Below are positions 1 through 12,142 of a DNA stretch of 64,000 nucleotides, in pieces. The position numbers were made by a program, and so were the translations under genes. Below the pieces are notes generated by a model. The model was not told the origin of the DNA. It did not search any database and saw only the letters and a list, made by a program, of their open reading frames with translations. Each line of letters opens with the position of its first letter. Positions within the stretch are counted from its first letter, which is position 1. The stretch is from Rotaria socialis. Its lineage: Eukaryota; Rotifera; Eurotatoria; Philodinida; Philodinidae. Location of the stretch: the NCBI GenBank assembly GCA_905331475.1, contig CAJNYU010000213.1:62001-126000 (forward strand). The letters are read 5' to 3'.

Positions 1-960
1 TTATTTTATACATAGTAAACCAATACAGAATTGTTATCTTATTGGAAATGGCAGTTAAAAATATATGGTCTGACTAAGTGCAATGTCTTTCTTGTGAGAA
101 AATGAAAACATCCAGAATTGTCACATAATTGATTATAAATTTTCACTATAATTCCCGACTAGAATTGTCTGAGCGTTGTATTTGGTCAAAAAAGCACTTG
201 AAAATGTGCGAATTATTTTTGACTTTATCATGATTAATAGTAAACAAATGGCGTGCAGTAAGTTTCAAATAAGAATGATTGCGAAGCACTTCGTTTTATA
301 TATGTTAAAAGTCTATATAAATAATGGAACTGAATTATAGGTAACGAATAGCTATTATCAACTTACTATAAATAAAAAGATTGTAGTACTTTTATGTGAA
401 AAAAGCTTCCGATTTCTTTGAGACACAGAAAAGCACCTAACATTTCTTAAGCTACAAAATAAAAGCGACTGATTGCTAAAGTTTGCATGCAATAAGATTG
501 TTGTAATGATGTGTTATGTTCAGTCGAATTTAAGCGTTTAAAATTTTTTTTGTTTGTTTTGGATAGAAAATTAAGATAAAGAATAATGTGAAGATGTTTC
601 AATCTTGTTCTACGTCTTGATGCCTCTTATGGTACTCTTTTCAATGATCGAAGTTGTAGATTTCTATCGATGATTAGTCATCTTATATTTCACATAAAAA
701 AGAAATTGTTCATTTATGTATTTTATCTTAAATGTTTTTTAACGGTAAAAAGTGTTTTCATTTTTATTCAGCGAAAAAAATCCAAAGACTAATCTTGATA
801 ATGACTATTATTGTTTTACTTAAGATAATATTGCCAACATATTTCATTAAACGGAACCTGTAGAAACACGGAAAAAAACAGAGTCCTAAAGAAAATTCTG
901 ATACAGTGTCTAACAGAAAGAAAAACAATTATATTAAAAATAAATCGATTGATATTTACG
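1..960. other. AT-rich stretch, no supported gene
   Basis: No convincing coding exon or repeat was found. Later exons of the claudin-like gene that starts at 1398 on the minus strand would be expected here or beyond the left edge. An acceptor-like site near 859 (minus strand) leads into an early stop in the phase required, so no second exon could be placed. Confidence 0.4.
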
Positions 961-1398
961 TATGAGTTCATATCGAGGACTAGTCATTCCATAAAAATGA
1001 CCATCATATTGTGTGTCCGTCGTTTTTACTGCTCGACATTTTGGTAATTGTAAACGCGCTCGTACGTTACTTGATAAATAGTTGCATTGACGAAATAAAC
1101 CTTTATGTGTAGAAAACAATAAAAGATCATTTTCCATTCCTACAACAGTTGTTAATTGATTATAATTAAAATTTGATAATAATTTCGTTTCATTCGTGTT
1201 ATTGATTCTGTGAATTTTGCCACTTTTTTGGTCTTCAACGATGATCCATTTTGCGTATGGACGCAATTTAACTAAATCATAAACAAGTATTGACCAATAA
1301 TCAGTTGCAAATGTTAAAATAGCAATAAGATTTGTCAATGATGTGACTATAATTGATAAAATTTGTATTTTCAATAGAGCCACCATGGAATGAAACAA
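961..1398 (-). CDS. claudin/PMP22-superfamily-like tetraspan protein, first exon (partial)
   Basis: The reading frame starts at 1398 and encodes a hydrophobic first membrane segment (about residues 8-30), then a long extracellular loop with an FATDYW motif after the helix and a GLFRQC motif later. This is the spacing of the W...GLW-C-C signature of claudin, PMP22/EMP and calcium-channel gamma-like proteins, although the GLW tryptophan is Phe here. Family members are four-pass membrane proteins in junctions or channel complexes. The exon probably ends at a GTAAAT donor just below 961; if unspliced the frame stops at 934. Transmembrane helices 2-4 were not found, so the gene is either split by a long intron running off the left edge or is a remnant. 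The superfamily assignment is inference from pattern only. Confidence 0.45.
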
Positions 1399-3257
1399 AA
1401 CAATAATATGAGACTTATAGTAAATATCAGGTAAAACAATGAATATAAGTTTTCATTGATATTTTCTATGAGAAAGAAAGAAAACTTGTTATATGATTCT
1501 CGAACAAGAATAGGCAATAGGTTTCCTTAGAGAAAAGTGAAAATAAAAACAACAAGGGAGAATGAGAAAATACTACATAGTTTAACTGATTGAACGCATG
1601 CGTAGACCATCGAGATATTAAACATCTATGCAAAACTATTTTTGTTGATTACGTGTTGCATGTAAGCGTGTGTCATTTGTCGTATAATAATTTAGACAAA
1701 ACAGAAATATAAAGAACTTAAATCCTATTATCAGCCAGTATAAAACTCTTCCATGTCTCAAGAGAAAAGAACAAAAAAACAATTATTGTTATGGTTAAAT
1801 ATTTATCTGTTTGGAAAATATAGAAAATGTATTTGTTTTCTTTTTTTATTTGAATACTTCGATCGTCAATGCCTGTTAACCACAGTGCATATTCCAGACC
1901 GGATACAGGATTTGAATTTTGTTGACAAGAAATATCCTTGTTATTCGTTGATCAAATTGAATGTCGATAGAAACTTTTCAGTTGTTACCTTTAGAATGTT
2001 TTACTCGTGAGAGAAGAAAAAAAAAATGTTAACACCTGTTAATAGATATTTTTCAATTTAGAGTTGTACTCATTTACATAAATGTCAATGAGAAAATCTA
2101 TGGTAAAAAATGCCAAAAAATAGGTCATGCCATTTTAAGATTAATTTATCATTTGATGACAAAATTCTATTGTGACAATGAAATTTCTGTGGAAAAAAAA
2201 TAATCACTTGTTATCATTAATTTGTTCGTTCCTCATTTTCAGGCATGCAATCATGTTTGAAATTGCCCTGAAAGAAGACAGTGCTCTTTTATATCTCATC
2301 GATTTTCAGATAGAAAATGATCGATTTGAACATGCATGTAAATTCTTGATAATAAGTGAATTAGTTTTAACTTGAAAAGCAGATAAAGAGTTGTTGTTTA
2401 CAAGAAAAACTCTTGACTGAAATTCGTTGATCTACACATTTCTGTACTGTTTGTGTGAAAAAACATTGTTATGATCAATGTTGCTGTGGAGCTAACACAG
2501 GAAATAAGAAACTAAAAACAATCAAGAATAAGAAGATTATCCAATGCAATTGTTTCAATCGAATGAATTCTTAAATATTCGTATCTATTAAATCATCGTA
2601 TCTAACTGTTTCAAGAAAGACATAATTCGATAACTTGAAAACAATATTTTAACAATGATAAAGAACTTTTACTTTGTAGCTAATATCATCTAAGTTAACA
2701 GTTGAAAGTTTATTCACGTCATATTTTCTTTAAATTATTCATACGTAGAATTAAAATGTTAAGCGTATCGTTATTTCTTACTAGTTAAACAGAGATTTAT
2801 GAGACAAGACACCATACATTATCTAATTCAAACGTCAGGATCTATCGAATAGTCTTCATAATGTCTGGAATAAAGGAAGCCCAAAACAAAATGTATCAAA
2901 TGTCGAAGAGTCTTACAAAATTGTTTGCAACTGTAAATTAAACTGTTTGTTTGAAAAAATCTTGAGAAATTACTGAAATAAAATTAAATATCATTGAGGT
3001 TCTTCCACTTTTTGTATTACAGCATCAACGACTTTATTGTGATGATATCGTGGCTTATCTAATTTTTGTATTGAAATGAATACTGAATGCGTTTTCAAAT
3101 GAAGATTTCAAAAAAAAACCAGATCCAAAGACAGAAATATATATAATATATATCGAAGAAATAAGACACGCTAAAGAATTCGTTTTTTGAAAAATTAGTG
3201 CGTGATTAAGTGAACTACACTAAGCGTAATGTTGAAAACTGTAAATAAATATGAACT
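1399..3257. other. intergenic, no supported gene
   Basis: AT-rich sequence. Open frames at 1753-2010 and 2172-2375 (plus) have no recognisable domain and biased composition, so they are not called. This stretch is the downstream flank of the REEP-NHL copy A gene, which is transcribed leftward. The first ~60 bp below 3258 still show patchy similarity to the flank following copy B at 35373, so the duplication extended slightly past the stop codon. Confidence 0.5.
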
Positions 3258-6200
3258 TTAAGCGATCTCGAATTTCACCACACGAGCACTGCCTGAATTG
3301 GAAACATAGAGATTACCATGCCTATCGAATGCTAAACTAGAGGGCCATGTTAATTGATTAGGTTCTTCTCCTTCGCCGTTTCCACCGGCAATGACTTCAC
3401 CTTGTTTGGCGTCTTTGAACCAACGCATCACTCGTGCATTCGAGAAGTCAGCTACATAGAGAGTGCCTGATGGATCGACAACGATTCCACGCGGATAACT
3501 CAACTGTGATAAACTGTCACCGCTTCCTTGACCACCAGCAACAATGACACCTTCAGTGGCACCATCTGCCCATTTCATAACACGATGATTGTCTTCATCT
3601 GACACATACACCGAATAGTCTTGATCGACAAAAACGGAATATGGACAATTCAGTTGATTAAGAGCATCACCTGCTCCATTACCACCTGCAACTATCGTAG
3701 CTTCACTGTCACCAATATTATATCGTATAACTTCATTGTTTTCACCGTCCACTATATAGATAGATCCATTTTCATCGATAGCCAAACCTTTGGACTCGAC
3801 ACCTGAAATAATTGTTTCACATTCTGTATCACCTTGGCGACGCCATCGTACTACTCGTTTAGTCATGTCATCGGAAACAATAAAACTATCGGAATCCTTC
3901 TCTAGGATCAGATCCACTGGACTGCTCAACTTATCTAACATAGTTTTTTCGTCGAGTCCACCAATCACTGGTAGACCTTCAGTTGCATCGGGTGCCCATT
4001 CAACAATACGATTATTGCATAAGTCGGCCACATAAACATTTTGGTCTTCATCAACAAACACACCACGAGGAGCGTATAATTGGTTTAGATCACTACCATT
4101 TCCATGTCCTCCAGCAACGACAACACCATTTGGTGCCCACTTGACATCGCGACTGAGTTCAACAGAACGTAGTGGCACTGAAAAAGAAAGTATTCTGCTA
4201 AGATTCAGGTAGATATTGATGAGAATGAAACTGATTTTCATTAGTCATTGAACAAAATGTCACATCGATTGTGATCGTGAAATTTCGATCATAAGAAGAA
4301 CACTATCTAATCCAAAATATTTATGGTATTACTTTTCTTCATATCGTAGTTCTTTGTAAACATTTCGATTGAATAGTTTTAAGAAGGAGCACAAAATATT
4401 TATGTCAAATCGATGATATTCAACTCAGGGAAATAGTATTCTGTAATGTGCAGAAAGTCATGTTTGCAAACGATGACAAACTTAGCAGCAAATCTTGGGA
4501 TTTGTATTTAGAGAAAAATAAATCGAAAATAATGACAAAGATGCAATCTAATCAGGGTTGCCTATCCAAATTTCGAAAAGCAGAAGTTCTTTCGAAAAAA
4601 AACAGGAGTTAACCAGGAGATTTTTTTCCGAGAAATTAGTAAACTATTTAGCCGTTTTATTTCGTAGAGAACTGAAGTTTTGCATGCATATAAGGATTCA
4701 TTAATATTTTTTTGCTGCTAAGCTGATGATAGTCAAATATTATATAAGAAAAACTAAAGATCGTCAAATATGTTCTATATTGCAATTTATTTCGAAAGTT
4801 TTCATAAAATATACGCTAATAAATAAATAAAATCTTCTTAGAAATCGATAGGAATCAAAACAAAGGTGCCATATTCGAACAATAAATTATCAGTTATGTC
4901 GTACGTAAAACTTTTGCAATATGAGTATATTTATTTGACGATCGAATTTGTTTCAATAGATCCTGACTATTTAAAAGACAATCATAAAACTCTATACAAT
5001 TGTATTGACTGTATTTTCGATTTATGATGTCACTAAAATTCAATGTGAGAAAAAGTCAAGAAACCAGGAGAAAACCTATCAGTGCCTGGTATCAGGAGAT
5101 CTGGCAACCCTGAATCTAAGGGGAATGCTTCCAATATTTTCTTCACGAATTTCTGATTCTATATAAGTATAATAAGAAATTTTCTAGCAAACTGAATTCG
5201 ATGGTTAGTGACTAACTATATCGTAGAATGGTTACTTATTCGATGGAATAATCATGCAGATACACGTATTATACGCACATGTGGCTTGAGTTCGCTTGAC
5301 ACCAGTAGATGTTGCTTTCTTTCGAGGAACGGATGGTTTTGGTTGAGAAAGCTCACTCGAATCTGGTTCGGGATTCGATTCAGTTGATGATGATTCAGAT
5401 TGAATAAACCACATAAAAAAACAGAATTTACCAAGCCAATACGTGCGTAAGAAATCACACAGGCCGTGAAAAATATATTCAAAGCAACCAAGCAATGAAT
5501 AAATAACCCAATAATTCAAAAGTTTTTTCTGGTCGGAACTGTCACCAGAATGAATGGTCAAAAATCTAATACGAAAATCATAGAATTCGATTACTATCAC
5601 AATTATCAAATGGAAGGAATTTTTAAACATGGGTTGACATAATTTAATCTACATCCGATCTTGTGACAGTTCTGATAAGGCAAATTATGAGGGTGCAAAT
5701 GTGATCGCCTGTCTTGCCGTCATCTCAAACTACACTCTGATCTGCAGTTTAAATGCTGCCTTACTTATTTCTACATCTTGTTCGAAAGCTATCAAAAATA
5801 AAACTTAACGAAATAGGATAATAATTCCCATCACTTTTTGGATGTTTTTTTAGCTTAGAAAGATATTTAATTGAAGAAAAACTATTTAAATACTTTTACA
5901 CAATGCAAGTGATAAAGATTAAATTTCAGCTCGAGATGTAAAAGATGTAGAAATAGTTGAATCGATTTGATCCATACAATTGCGACAGTATTGGATATAG
6001 TTTTTGAATTGTTATTAAAAACGAGAAAAGCTTTTTAGCGAAAATCCAACTCACGAAGCAAATACTGGATAAATTAATGTAATGAGATTACAAACGAAAT
6101 CATTGCCCCAGCCTATTATCAAATAGACAGCCAGTACGCTGAATAATCCTATAACAATATATAAACATATTCAAAATGATGAAAAACACACGATAGAAAA

Positions 6201-6341
6201 CGTACCGATAGCAATAAGTACAGATGGAATACCAGTTTTTCCTTCAATGAGACAAAGCACTAAATCAAATAGACTGTTGGCATATAACTTAGACACACTA
6301 GTTTTGAACTTGTCAAAATACACTTTGACTAAATCAACCAT
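3258..6341 (-). CDS. REEP (TB2/DP1/HVA22)-NHL propeller fusion protein, copy A
   Basis: Four exons (6206-6341, 6055-6148, 5279-5565, 3258-4177), all GT/AG with matching phases, give about 478 residues. Exons 1-3 encode a TB2/DP1/HVA22 domain: an N-terminal amphipathic stretch, paired hydrophobic segments with the GW...VCN...LIYP pattern, then a YW...EYI...WLGK motif typical of REEP5/6 ER-shaping proteins. A Ser/Pro/Glu-rich linker ending in RKKAT follows. Exon 4 encodes six NHL-type blades (repeated VAGG, QL, VYVAD and RV..W motifs), a predicted six-bladed propeller. REEP5 keeps both termini in the cytosol, so the propeller would sit on the cytosolic face of ER tubules; this is inference. Intron 3 is long (1.1 kb) and holds a MITE, so separate REEP and NHL transcripts remain possible. 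A plus-strand paralogue with the same exon structure lies at 32541-35372. Confidence 0.75.
4545..5120. mobile_element. hAT-like MITE in intron 3 of REEP-NHL copy A
   Basis: The element runs 4553-5112 (560 bp). Its ends are CAGGGTTGCC and the inverted complement GGCAACCCTG, and it is bordered by AATCTAAT on the left (4545-4552) and AATCTAAG on the right (5113-5120). That is an 8-bp target duplication with one mismatch. CA/GGG-type ends with 8-bp duplications are the hallmark of hAT elements. No transposase frame is present, so it is non-autonomous. Short internal repeats of CCAGGAGA/CAGGAGAT occur near both ends. The paralogous intron of copy B has no equivalent. Confidence 0.75.
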
Positions 6342-6839
6342 ATTGCTTTAGAGATCAATACAAATCTAAAATTGAAATTTTGATGTATATAAGGATCTAC
6401 CAAATTCTTCAACAAGTTTTAGATAATTACACTTTCCGAAGAGTGTAAATAGAAAAAATTCGTACTTTTAGTTATTTCAACAGTTAGTCAAGGCTTTCTT
6501 TTCGAACTTGTTATCTATGCACAAAGTCTATGATTAAAACGTGTCAGTAGTATACTATTTTCAGAGTATTCTACATAATATTCTGCTTAAAATTAGAGTC
6601 CAAATATGTCATGTTGCAGTAAGATAATAGGATCGTAATATCTAAGAAACTTTAGAGGATAGATTTGATGTACTCTTCGAGTAAGGTAGAGTAGATTTTT
6701 TTGCTTTTTCCTCTTAGTTCTTGTTTGTTGCTAAAAATTTCCTCTTTTTTATATCTATCGATAACCTTAAAATTTCATAAAATTATGCCGTCTTTGCTAC
6801 ATTTGTACTCAGTTGAATGTAAACTGTATGTAATATATA
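6342..6839. other. 5' flank of REEP-NHL copy A, no gene
   Basis: AT-rich sequence immediately upstream of the copy A start codon; it presumably contains the promoter. No clear TATA box or splice acceptor can be singled out. Confidence 0.4.
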
Positions 6840-7745
6840 TACAGTGATGTGCAAAAATAATTGCCGTTAGTATTTGATAAAGTTACTCTGTTGAACATGA
6901 TAAATATTAAAAGTTTTTTTTTATGAATAGATTATACATACACAAGAGTACACAAATATAATAATCGATAGTTAGCTTTTTTCCTTCAGCCAAAAACAGC
7001 AGTAAACACTATAGCTTCGTCGATACACTCAAATAGCTTAAGATCGCTTTGTCTATGTACATGGATTATGTGCTAGCCTAAAATGTGTGTTTGGAGAAGA
7101 GTGGAAGAAGCTATGAACCTCCTTTTGGATCAAGATCCAGTAGCCGGAGTTTCAGCTCGATACGATGCCTTCTCGATGTTTAAAGCGGGAAAGAAATGCA
7201 ACTCAACCTTCTCAAATTTTGACCTCTATTTGACGTTGAAGATGAACTTTCAGAATTTGTTCGCGTGGGGCAAAATTTTATCTACTAGCCGATGTCTGTC
7301 TACTATCGAAATTTCAAGTCGACCAGACAAGTCATTGTCGAGATAGTTAGAAAATTTGGTCCGATCGCCATTTTTTCTGGCAATTCTGCACACCGTGATC
7401 CTCCGTTTGTTTTTACAATGCCGTATCGTGGGACCTCATTTGTATTTCGTTAGATACTATGAACGTAGAGTTTCTTTAAGAAGACGATTTTCGTGGCGCT
7501 ACGATTGCCCTAGTCGTGGTAGTGTAATATGGCTGTTTGATATTCTAGAAAAGCGGTAGATACTCGAATCATGATGTCTCTCGCTCGATTGAACGGCACT
7601 TTTTGAGGAGTCCCGCTCTGATTAAAATCTATAGCACATCCTTAATTACTGATAAAAGTTTCAGAAGAATTCGTTCATGCGCTTCACATATATGACTCGA
7701 GAAAATGCGTCGGGGCAACAGCAATTTTTTTTGCAGTTCACTGTA
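6840..7745. mobile_element. decayed or non-autonomous Tc1/mariner-type element
   Basis: Imperfect terminal inverted repeats start at 6842 (CAGTGATGTGCAAAAATAAT) and end at 7743 (inverted complement beginning CAGTGAACTGCAAAAAAAAT), each flanked by TA. The ends match over about 23 of the first 29 bases. CAGTG ends and TA target sites are characteristic of Tc1-like elements. The 902-bp interior has higher GC than the flanks and open frames at 7083-7346 and 7356-7559 (plus). I could not recognise a DDE/D transposase in them, so the element is either a broken copy or a short derivative. The right-hand TA lies in a TA-repeat, which makes the exact boundary soft. Confidence 0.65.
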
Positions 7746-10118
7746 TATATATATATAGGCTGACTTCATAAAATTTACATGTTCGAATGTATATTTCTTT
7801 CATAGAATTAGTCAGTAATACTATAGACTGGATCAGGTGAGTCGTGTTTCGTTTCGTGATAGATTATCACATTGATGTGAGTCCACGCAAAAAACTAAGA
7901 CACTAGCGAACAATTTATTTTCTCATATAATATACGTTAGGTAGATCGATTTCGCTTGAACGTTCTAACGATCAATTTTCTACGTCCAAGATTTTTCTCT
8001 GGAAAACCTAGTCAAACTCGACTTGAGATAATTCGTCGATAGTTATCGGAATAAAAATATAAAGTAGGTTTTGAAACTTTCAGTCTTAGGATTTCACAGA
8101 AAATAAATGTCGTGATTCACTCAAGTATTATATATGTGACATAACTTATTCGGTATTAAGAGTGAGATGTCTCTGCAAATCTCAAGTGTTGACCTGATTG
8201 GTTGGCACTCGATTAATTTTTTCGTTTGCTGGACACCAATGATAAATATTACCAGACTTGATTGAATTCATTACTTTTTAAAATGTTCAAGAATATAATT
8301 TGTTTTGTTCAAGTCTATATGTGTCGGTGATAATATTTAAGCTATACGTTAAATATGATATATTGTATATGTCATGAAATTATTTTCAGTTAATTAAAAT
8401 AAACCATTTTAAACCTCATCTTAACTTGCAACTTTTATATCATGTAGTTATAATAATGTTCAGAATAAAATATACTCACCGACTTGACAATGCCGAATAT
8501 TAGTTTTAATTGATGTGATGACAAACTGAAATCGTCTTTATTTCGTATTTAGTGTAGAAGAAATAACTTTTTCTTTTATTAATCAAGTTTTTTTTATGTA
8601 TATGCGTGGCGTGTACCATAATATTTTTATCAGCAAGACGTTTCTTTGCATGAATGCGTTTATCATTGTATATGTTTTTCTCTTGTGATGCTCGTTCTTT
8701 TTCTTTCGTTTCGCTAAGAAGCAAAAATATTTAATAATCCATACATAAATAGGCGAAAAATATTAACACCCCAAAAATTCCCTCTCATATGTAAATGAAA
8801 AAAACTGTACATCTCAGAAATCAAGAAAACAAGTTACGGGTTGATCACCAATTAGAAGATAGCAAGCAAATGAATGTGTTTTAAATTTTGATTCAGCTGA
8901 TAGTTAGCTTCATCGTGATGCAAACAAGGTGAAAGTACAGATACTTTCATTAGGAGCAAACAGTAGAAATAGTGTACACAGGGAAAATGTTTACTCGGGG
9001 ATTAAAATGGTTTCTCAATATAAGAAAAGTCAGTGATTTGACAAGTTTATCATCATGGATATGATACTTGTTTGTAATTTATAGCGTTTTCCAGTAATAA
9101 TCAGGTCTACAATCAATACATTGTGTACTATTCATGTTATCATTCATATGGTTTTTCTTTCTTTCTACCGAAATTAGCTACTGATATATGTATATTATTC
9201 ATACTTGGTAAAATTAATTTCACGACAATAAACTGGTTTGGTCGTCTTAATATTCTTATCAATGTCTCTTCGAGAGAAAATTATTCAGCATCGAAGAATT
9301 GGAAATAAACGATACCTTCTAACTTATTATGACTTTTTCCTCTAACCAAAATCTAGCAGTCGGTGACACTCGATATGCTTAATTCCGATTCTAAACAAAT
9401 AACACAGTTGAAACTTTCGCAAATGAGATTTTCTAAAATAAAATCTGTCTCTGTTTGAAATTTCAAGCCAAAACTCAAAATTCTTCTTAGGATATTGATA
9501 ATTCATTAGAATCTGCGTACATTTGAACGTGAATATGCATTGGTACTGATCAAAACAAGATTTTCATCTATATTCTTGTGATGAAAACAAAACGATACTG
9601 GTTATATTTCTTCTGTCATTCTATTTTTTCCTAATAATGATCGAGTGCAGTTGTTTCGCTTATATTTCTTATGAAAAAAACATGCTACTGAAAAATGTTT
9701 TTCTCTAAATCTGTATGTTTAAATTGAAATTTGTTAGATACACATAACCGTTGTATCGATAAAATTGTTTTCTGAATTTTTGAAATAGAGATGTCACGTA
9801 TGCATACAAGGTAGCGTAATAAACTTTTATTGGTTATGAAAGCGCAACTCAAGTACGATATTTGACACATCTAAGTAGACAAGCAGCAGAAAAGAAAAAT
9901 ATCACAACAGCTGTGAGTCATTTTGTGCAGAGAAGTAAAATAAGAGTCAATGTTGTCGCTGAATTAGTCTTTTTCTACACGTGTTTTATGCATTCTGCAT
10001 ACGGCAGCGATGAGTTGTCAAAGGAACTGATACAATTTCTAATCAATGAATCATTTGTATGAAGAAAATTTCTATATATAAGTGAGCTAGTGATTCTCGT
10101 ATTTGCTTCGATTTCGAA
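7746..10118. other. intergenic, no supported gene
   Basis: AT-rich sequence with several short open frames (8506-8724 minus, 9123-9308 plus, 9862-10062 plus) that show no domain or clear splice support. The last few hundred bases are the upstream flank of the MPPED-like gene. Confidence 0.45.
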
Positions 10119-11089
10119 ATGTTCAAACCATCGACATATAGTTGTTGTTGTTGGTAAGTTTTTCAATTAAAATTTTCTCTGACACAAATAAATCTATTGT
10201 CAACAGGTGTAGTGTGTCTCGTGTCAGAGATCATCCGAGTGCTACTGTCCATCATCTCACATATATTCCATATCATGAAGATAGAGATGAAATGACTCCC
10301 TTGAATTCAATTCAAAATTCTGGCAGCGGAACGGAAAATGAACCCTTTGTTGTTTATCGTAATCCTCGAATGATTGGAAAAGAAAATAAACGCTTACGAT
10401 TTATTTGCATGTCGGATACTCATAATGATATTGATAAAATTCATATTCCACATGGCGATGTATTTATTCATTGTGGTGATGCTGTTAATCATCGCACAAG
10501 CTCCCGTGACATAGTTAGATTCAATGATTTCGTTGGTCAACTTTCGCATAAATATAAAATTTTCATTAGTGGTAATCATTGTGTTTGTTTGAATCCAAAA
10601 CGGCCAGATAAAAGTCAAAAATTACTTACAAATATGATTTATCTTCAAGATCAATTAATTGATATTGACGGCGTACGTATTTATGGTAGTCCATGGAGAC
10701 CAAAACGTGGTTGTTTTTATCGTGCAGAAGCATTCGGTTATGATTCAAAGCATATACGAGAAGATAAATGGTCGAAGATTCCTGAGGATATTGACTTTTT
10801 ACTTACACATGGGCCGCCTTATAGCATTCGAGATTATAATTCATCAACAGAGGAACAATTAGGTTGCCCAGATTTATTAGATGAAATAGTTACAAGAATT
10901 CGACCACGCATTCATCTTTTTGGACATATGCATTCATGTTACGGAGCAAGTTTATATAAAAGTGAAGATAATCGAATACTAGAAGGTGATCAATTTCAAA
11001 CTGACTCTAATGATATTCTATTTGTTAATCTTGCTATTCATCAAGGGATATCATATGCTAAGCCAACTGTTATTGATTATTATTATTAG
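10119..11089 (+). CDS. MPPED: MPPED1/2-type metallophosphoesterase
   Basis: Two exons: 10119-10150, a 56-bp GTAAGT...CAACAG intron, and 10207-11089; about 304 residues. The ATG at 10119 is preferred because the frame beginning at 10142 would read through the intron. Core metallophosphoesterase motifs appear in order: SDTHND, HCGDAV, SGNHC, LTHGPP and FGHMH, with the MPPED-specific stretches LLTNMIYLQD, RIYGSPW and DKW..IPEDID. MPPED proteins (239FB/239AB) are class III cyclic-nucleotide phosphodiesterases with low activity. In the GNH motif the usual acidic residue is Cys here, whereas the terminal GHxH histidine, which is a Gly in mammalian MPPED2, is retained. Length and order match the family. 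The RNF114-like gene downstream is convergent. Confidence 0.88.
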
Positions 11090-12142
11090 TAATACAACTT
11101 TTGTTTGTATATAAATTGTTTTTACGGAAGTAAAAACAACAAATTTACAAAGGCAATTTTGCTTTTGTAGAATATTTGTTTTTTTTTTGTTAATTTTATA
11201 TTTAAAATATATCGTTTTGACGACATACTTTCGTTGAATTACACTAATAGTCAATTCTATCTTACACTGGAATAAAATGAAATATTTGAGAAAGAAAAGT
11301 CAGTATCTCTTGATTTGTAACAGTAGTTGTGAGTTATGTTAGTTGTCTATTCTCAGAAATTCTCGGTCGACATATGATCGTCCTTAATTCATTCAGAATG
11401 TGTAAAGTACAAAATTTAAAATATTTTCATGAGGAAATAGTCACAAATGATAAGAATTTCGATGTTGATTTCTAAGATATTTCTCTTCGTATGACTTGAA
11501 TTGTCTATATATAGGAATTTGTATAATTAGAAAAGCAAATATCCGTTAAGACAAAATAATCACGAAAGTCATTCATACAAATTTTCTTTAAAAAGACAAT
11601 GAATTCATATGCATGAATAAGAAAACAAACAATAGTGATGAAGACTACACCGGTTTTTGCTCAGCAACGAAAGAAATACCCGGATTAATCGCTTAGTTAT
11701 GATATTTACTTAATTATTTATATGCCATTTAATCCTCGACATCAAGTAAAGTCATGCAAACATTTTATATCATTCAAAGTACTAAAATCAGTTAAGTAAA
11801 AAATCTGCAATGACCGCATTTTATAATTTATATGTAGAATCTTGTTTGAAATAATAGTAAATTATCTTCTGTTAAACTCGATTATCTATACTTCCTGTTT
11901 CAACAACAATGATTCATCAAAGTAACGCTAATAGTTTGCAAAGATTGATCAATTTTTATACAAAATACAAAACTTTAATCAGAAAAGCAGATATAAATTT
12001 TCCATCTACTGATCTCACACATTTCTATGATATCATCATGATTAGAATAATTAAATACTACATTTTGTGTAAATACAATACAAAAACGAGTGGATATCAC
12101 GGTTGTTCGTTGTATATAAAGACGGCGATTGGAAATTTGTTT
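11090..12142. other. convergent intergenic region
   Basis: This lies between the 3' ends of the MPPED-like gene (plus) and the RNF114-like gene (minus). An AATAAA-type signal occurs near 11271. The plus-strand frame 11909-12160 has no recognisable domain and overlaps the last exon of the minus-strand gene. Confidence 0.45.

Noticed and set aside
3621..4035. Plus-strand open frames inside the REEP-NHL copy A propeller exon
   Set aside because: They are antisense shadows of the conserved NHL coding sequence; the minus frame carries the repeated blade motifs.
9862..10062. Open frame just upstream of the MPPED gene as an additional 5' exon
   Set aside because: The short exon at 10119-10150 with its own ATG and in-phase GTAAGT donor explains the gene start; the upstream frame has no link to it.
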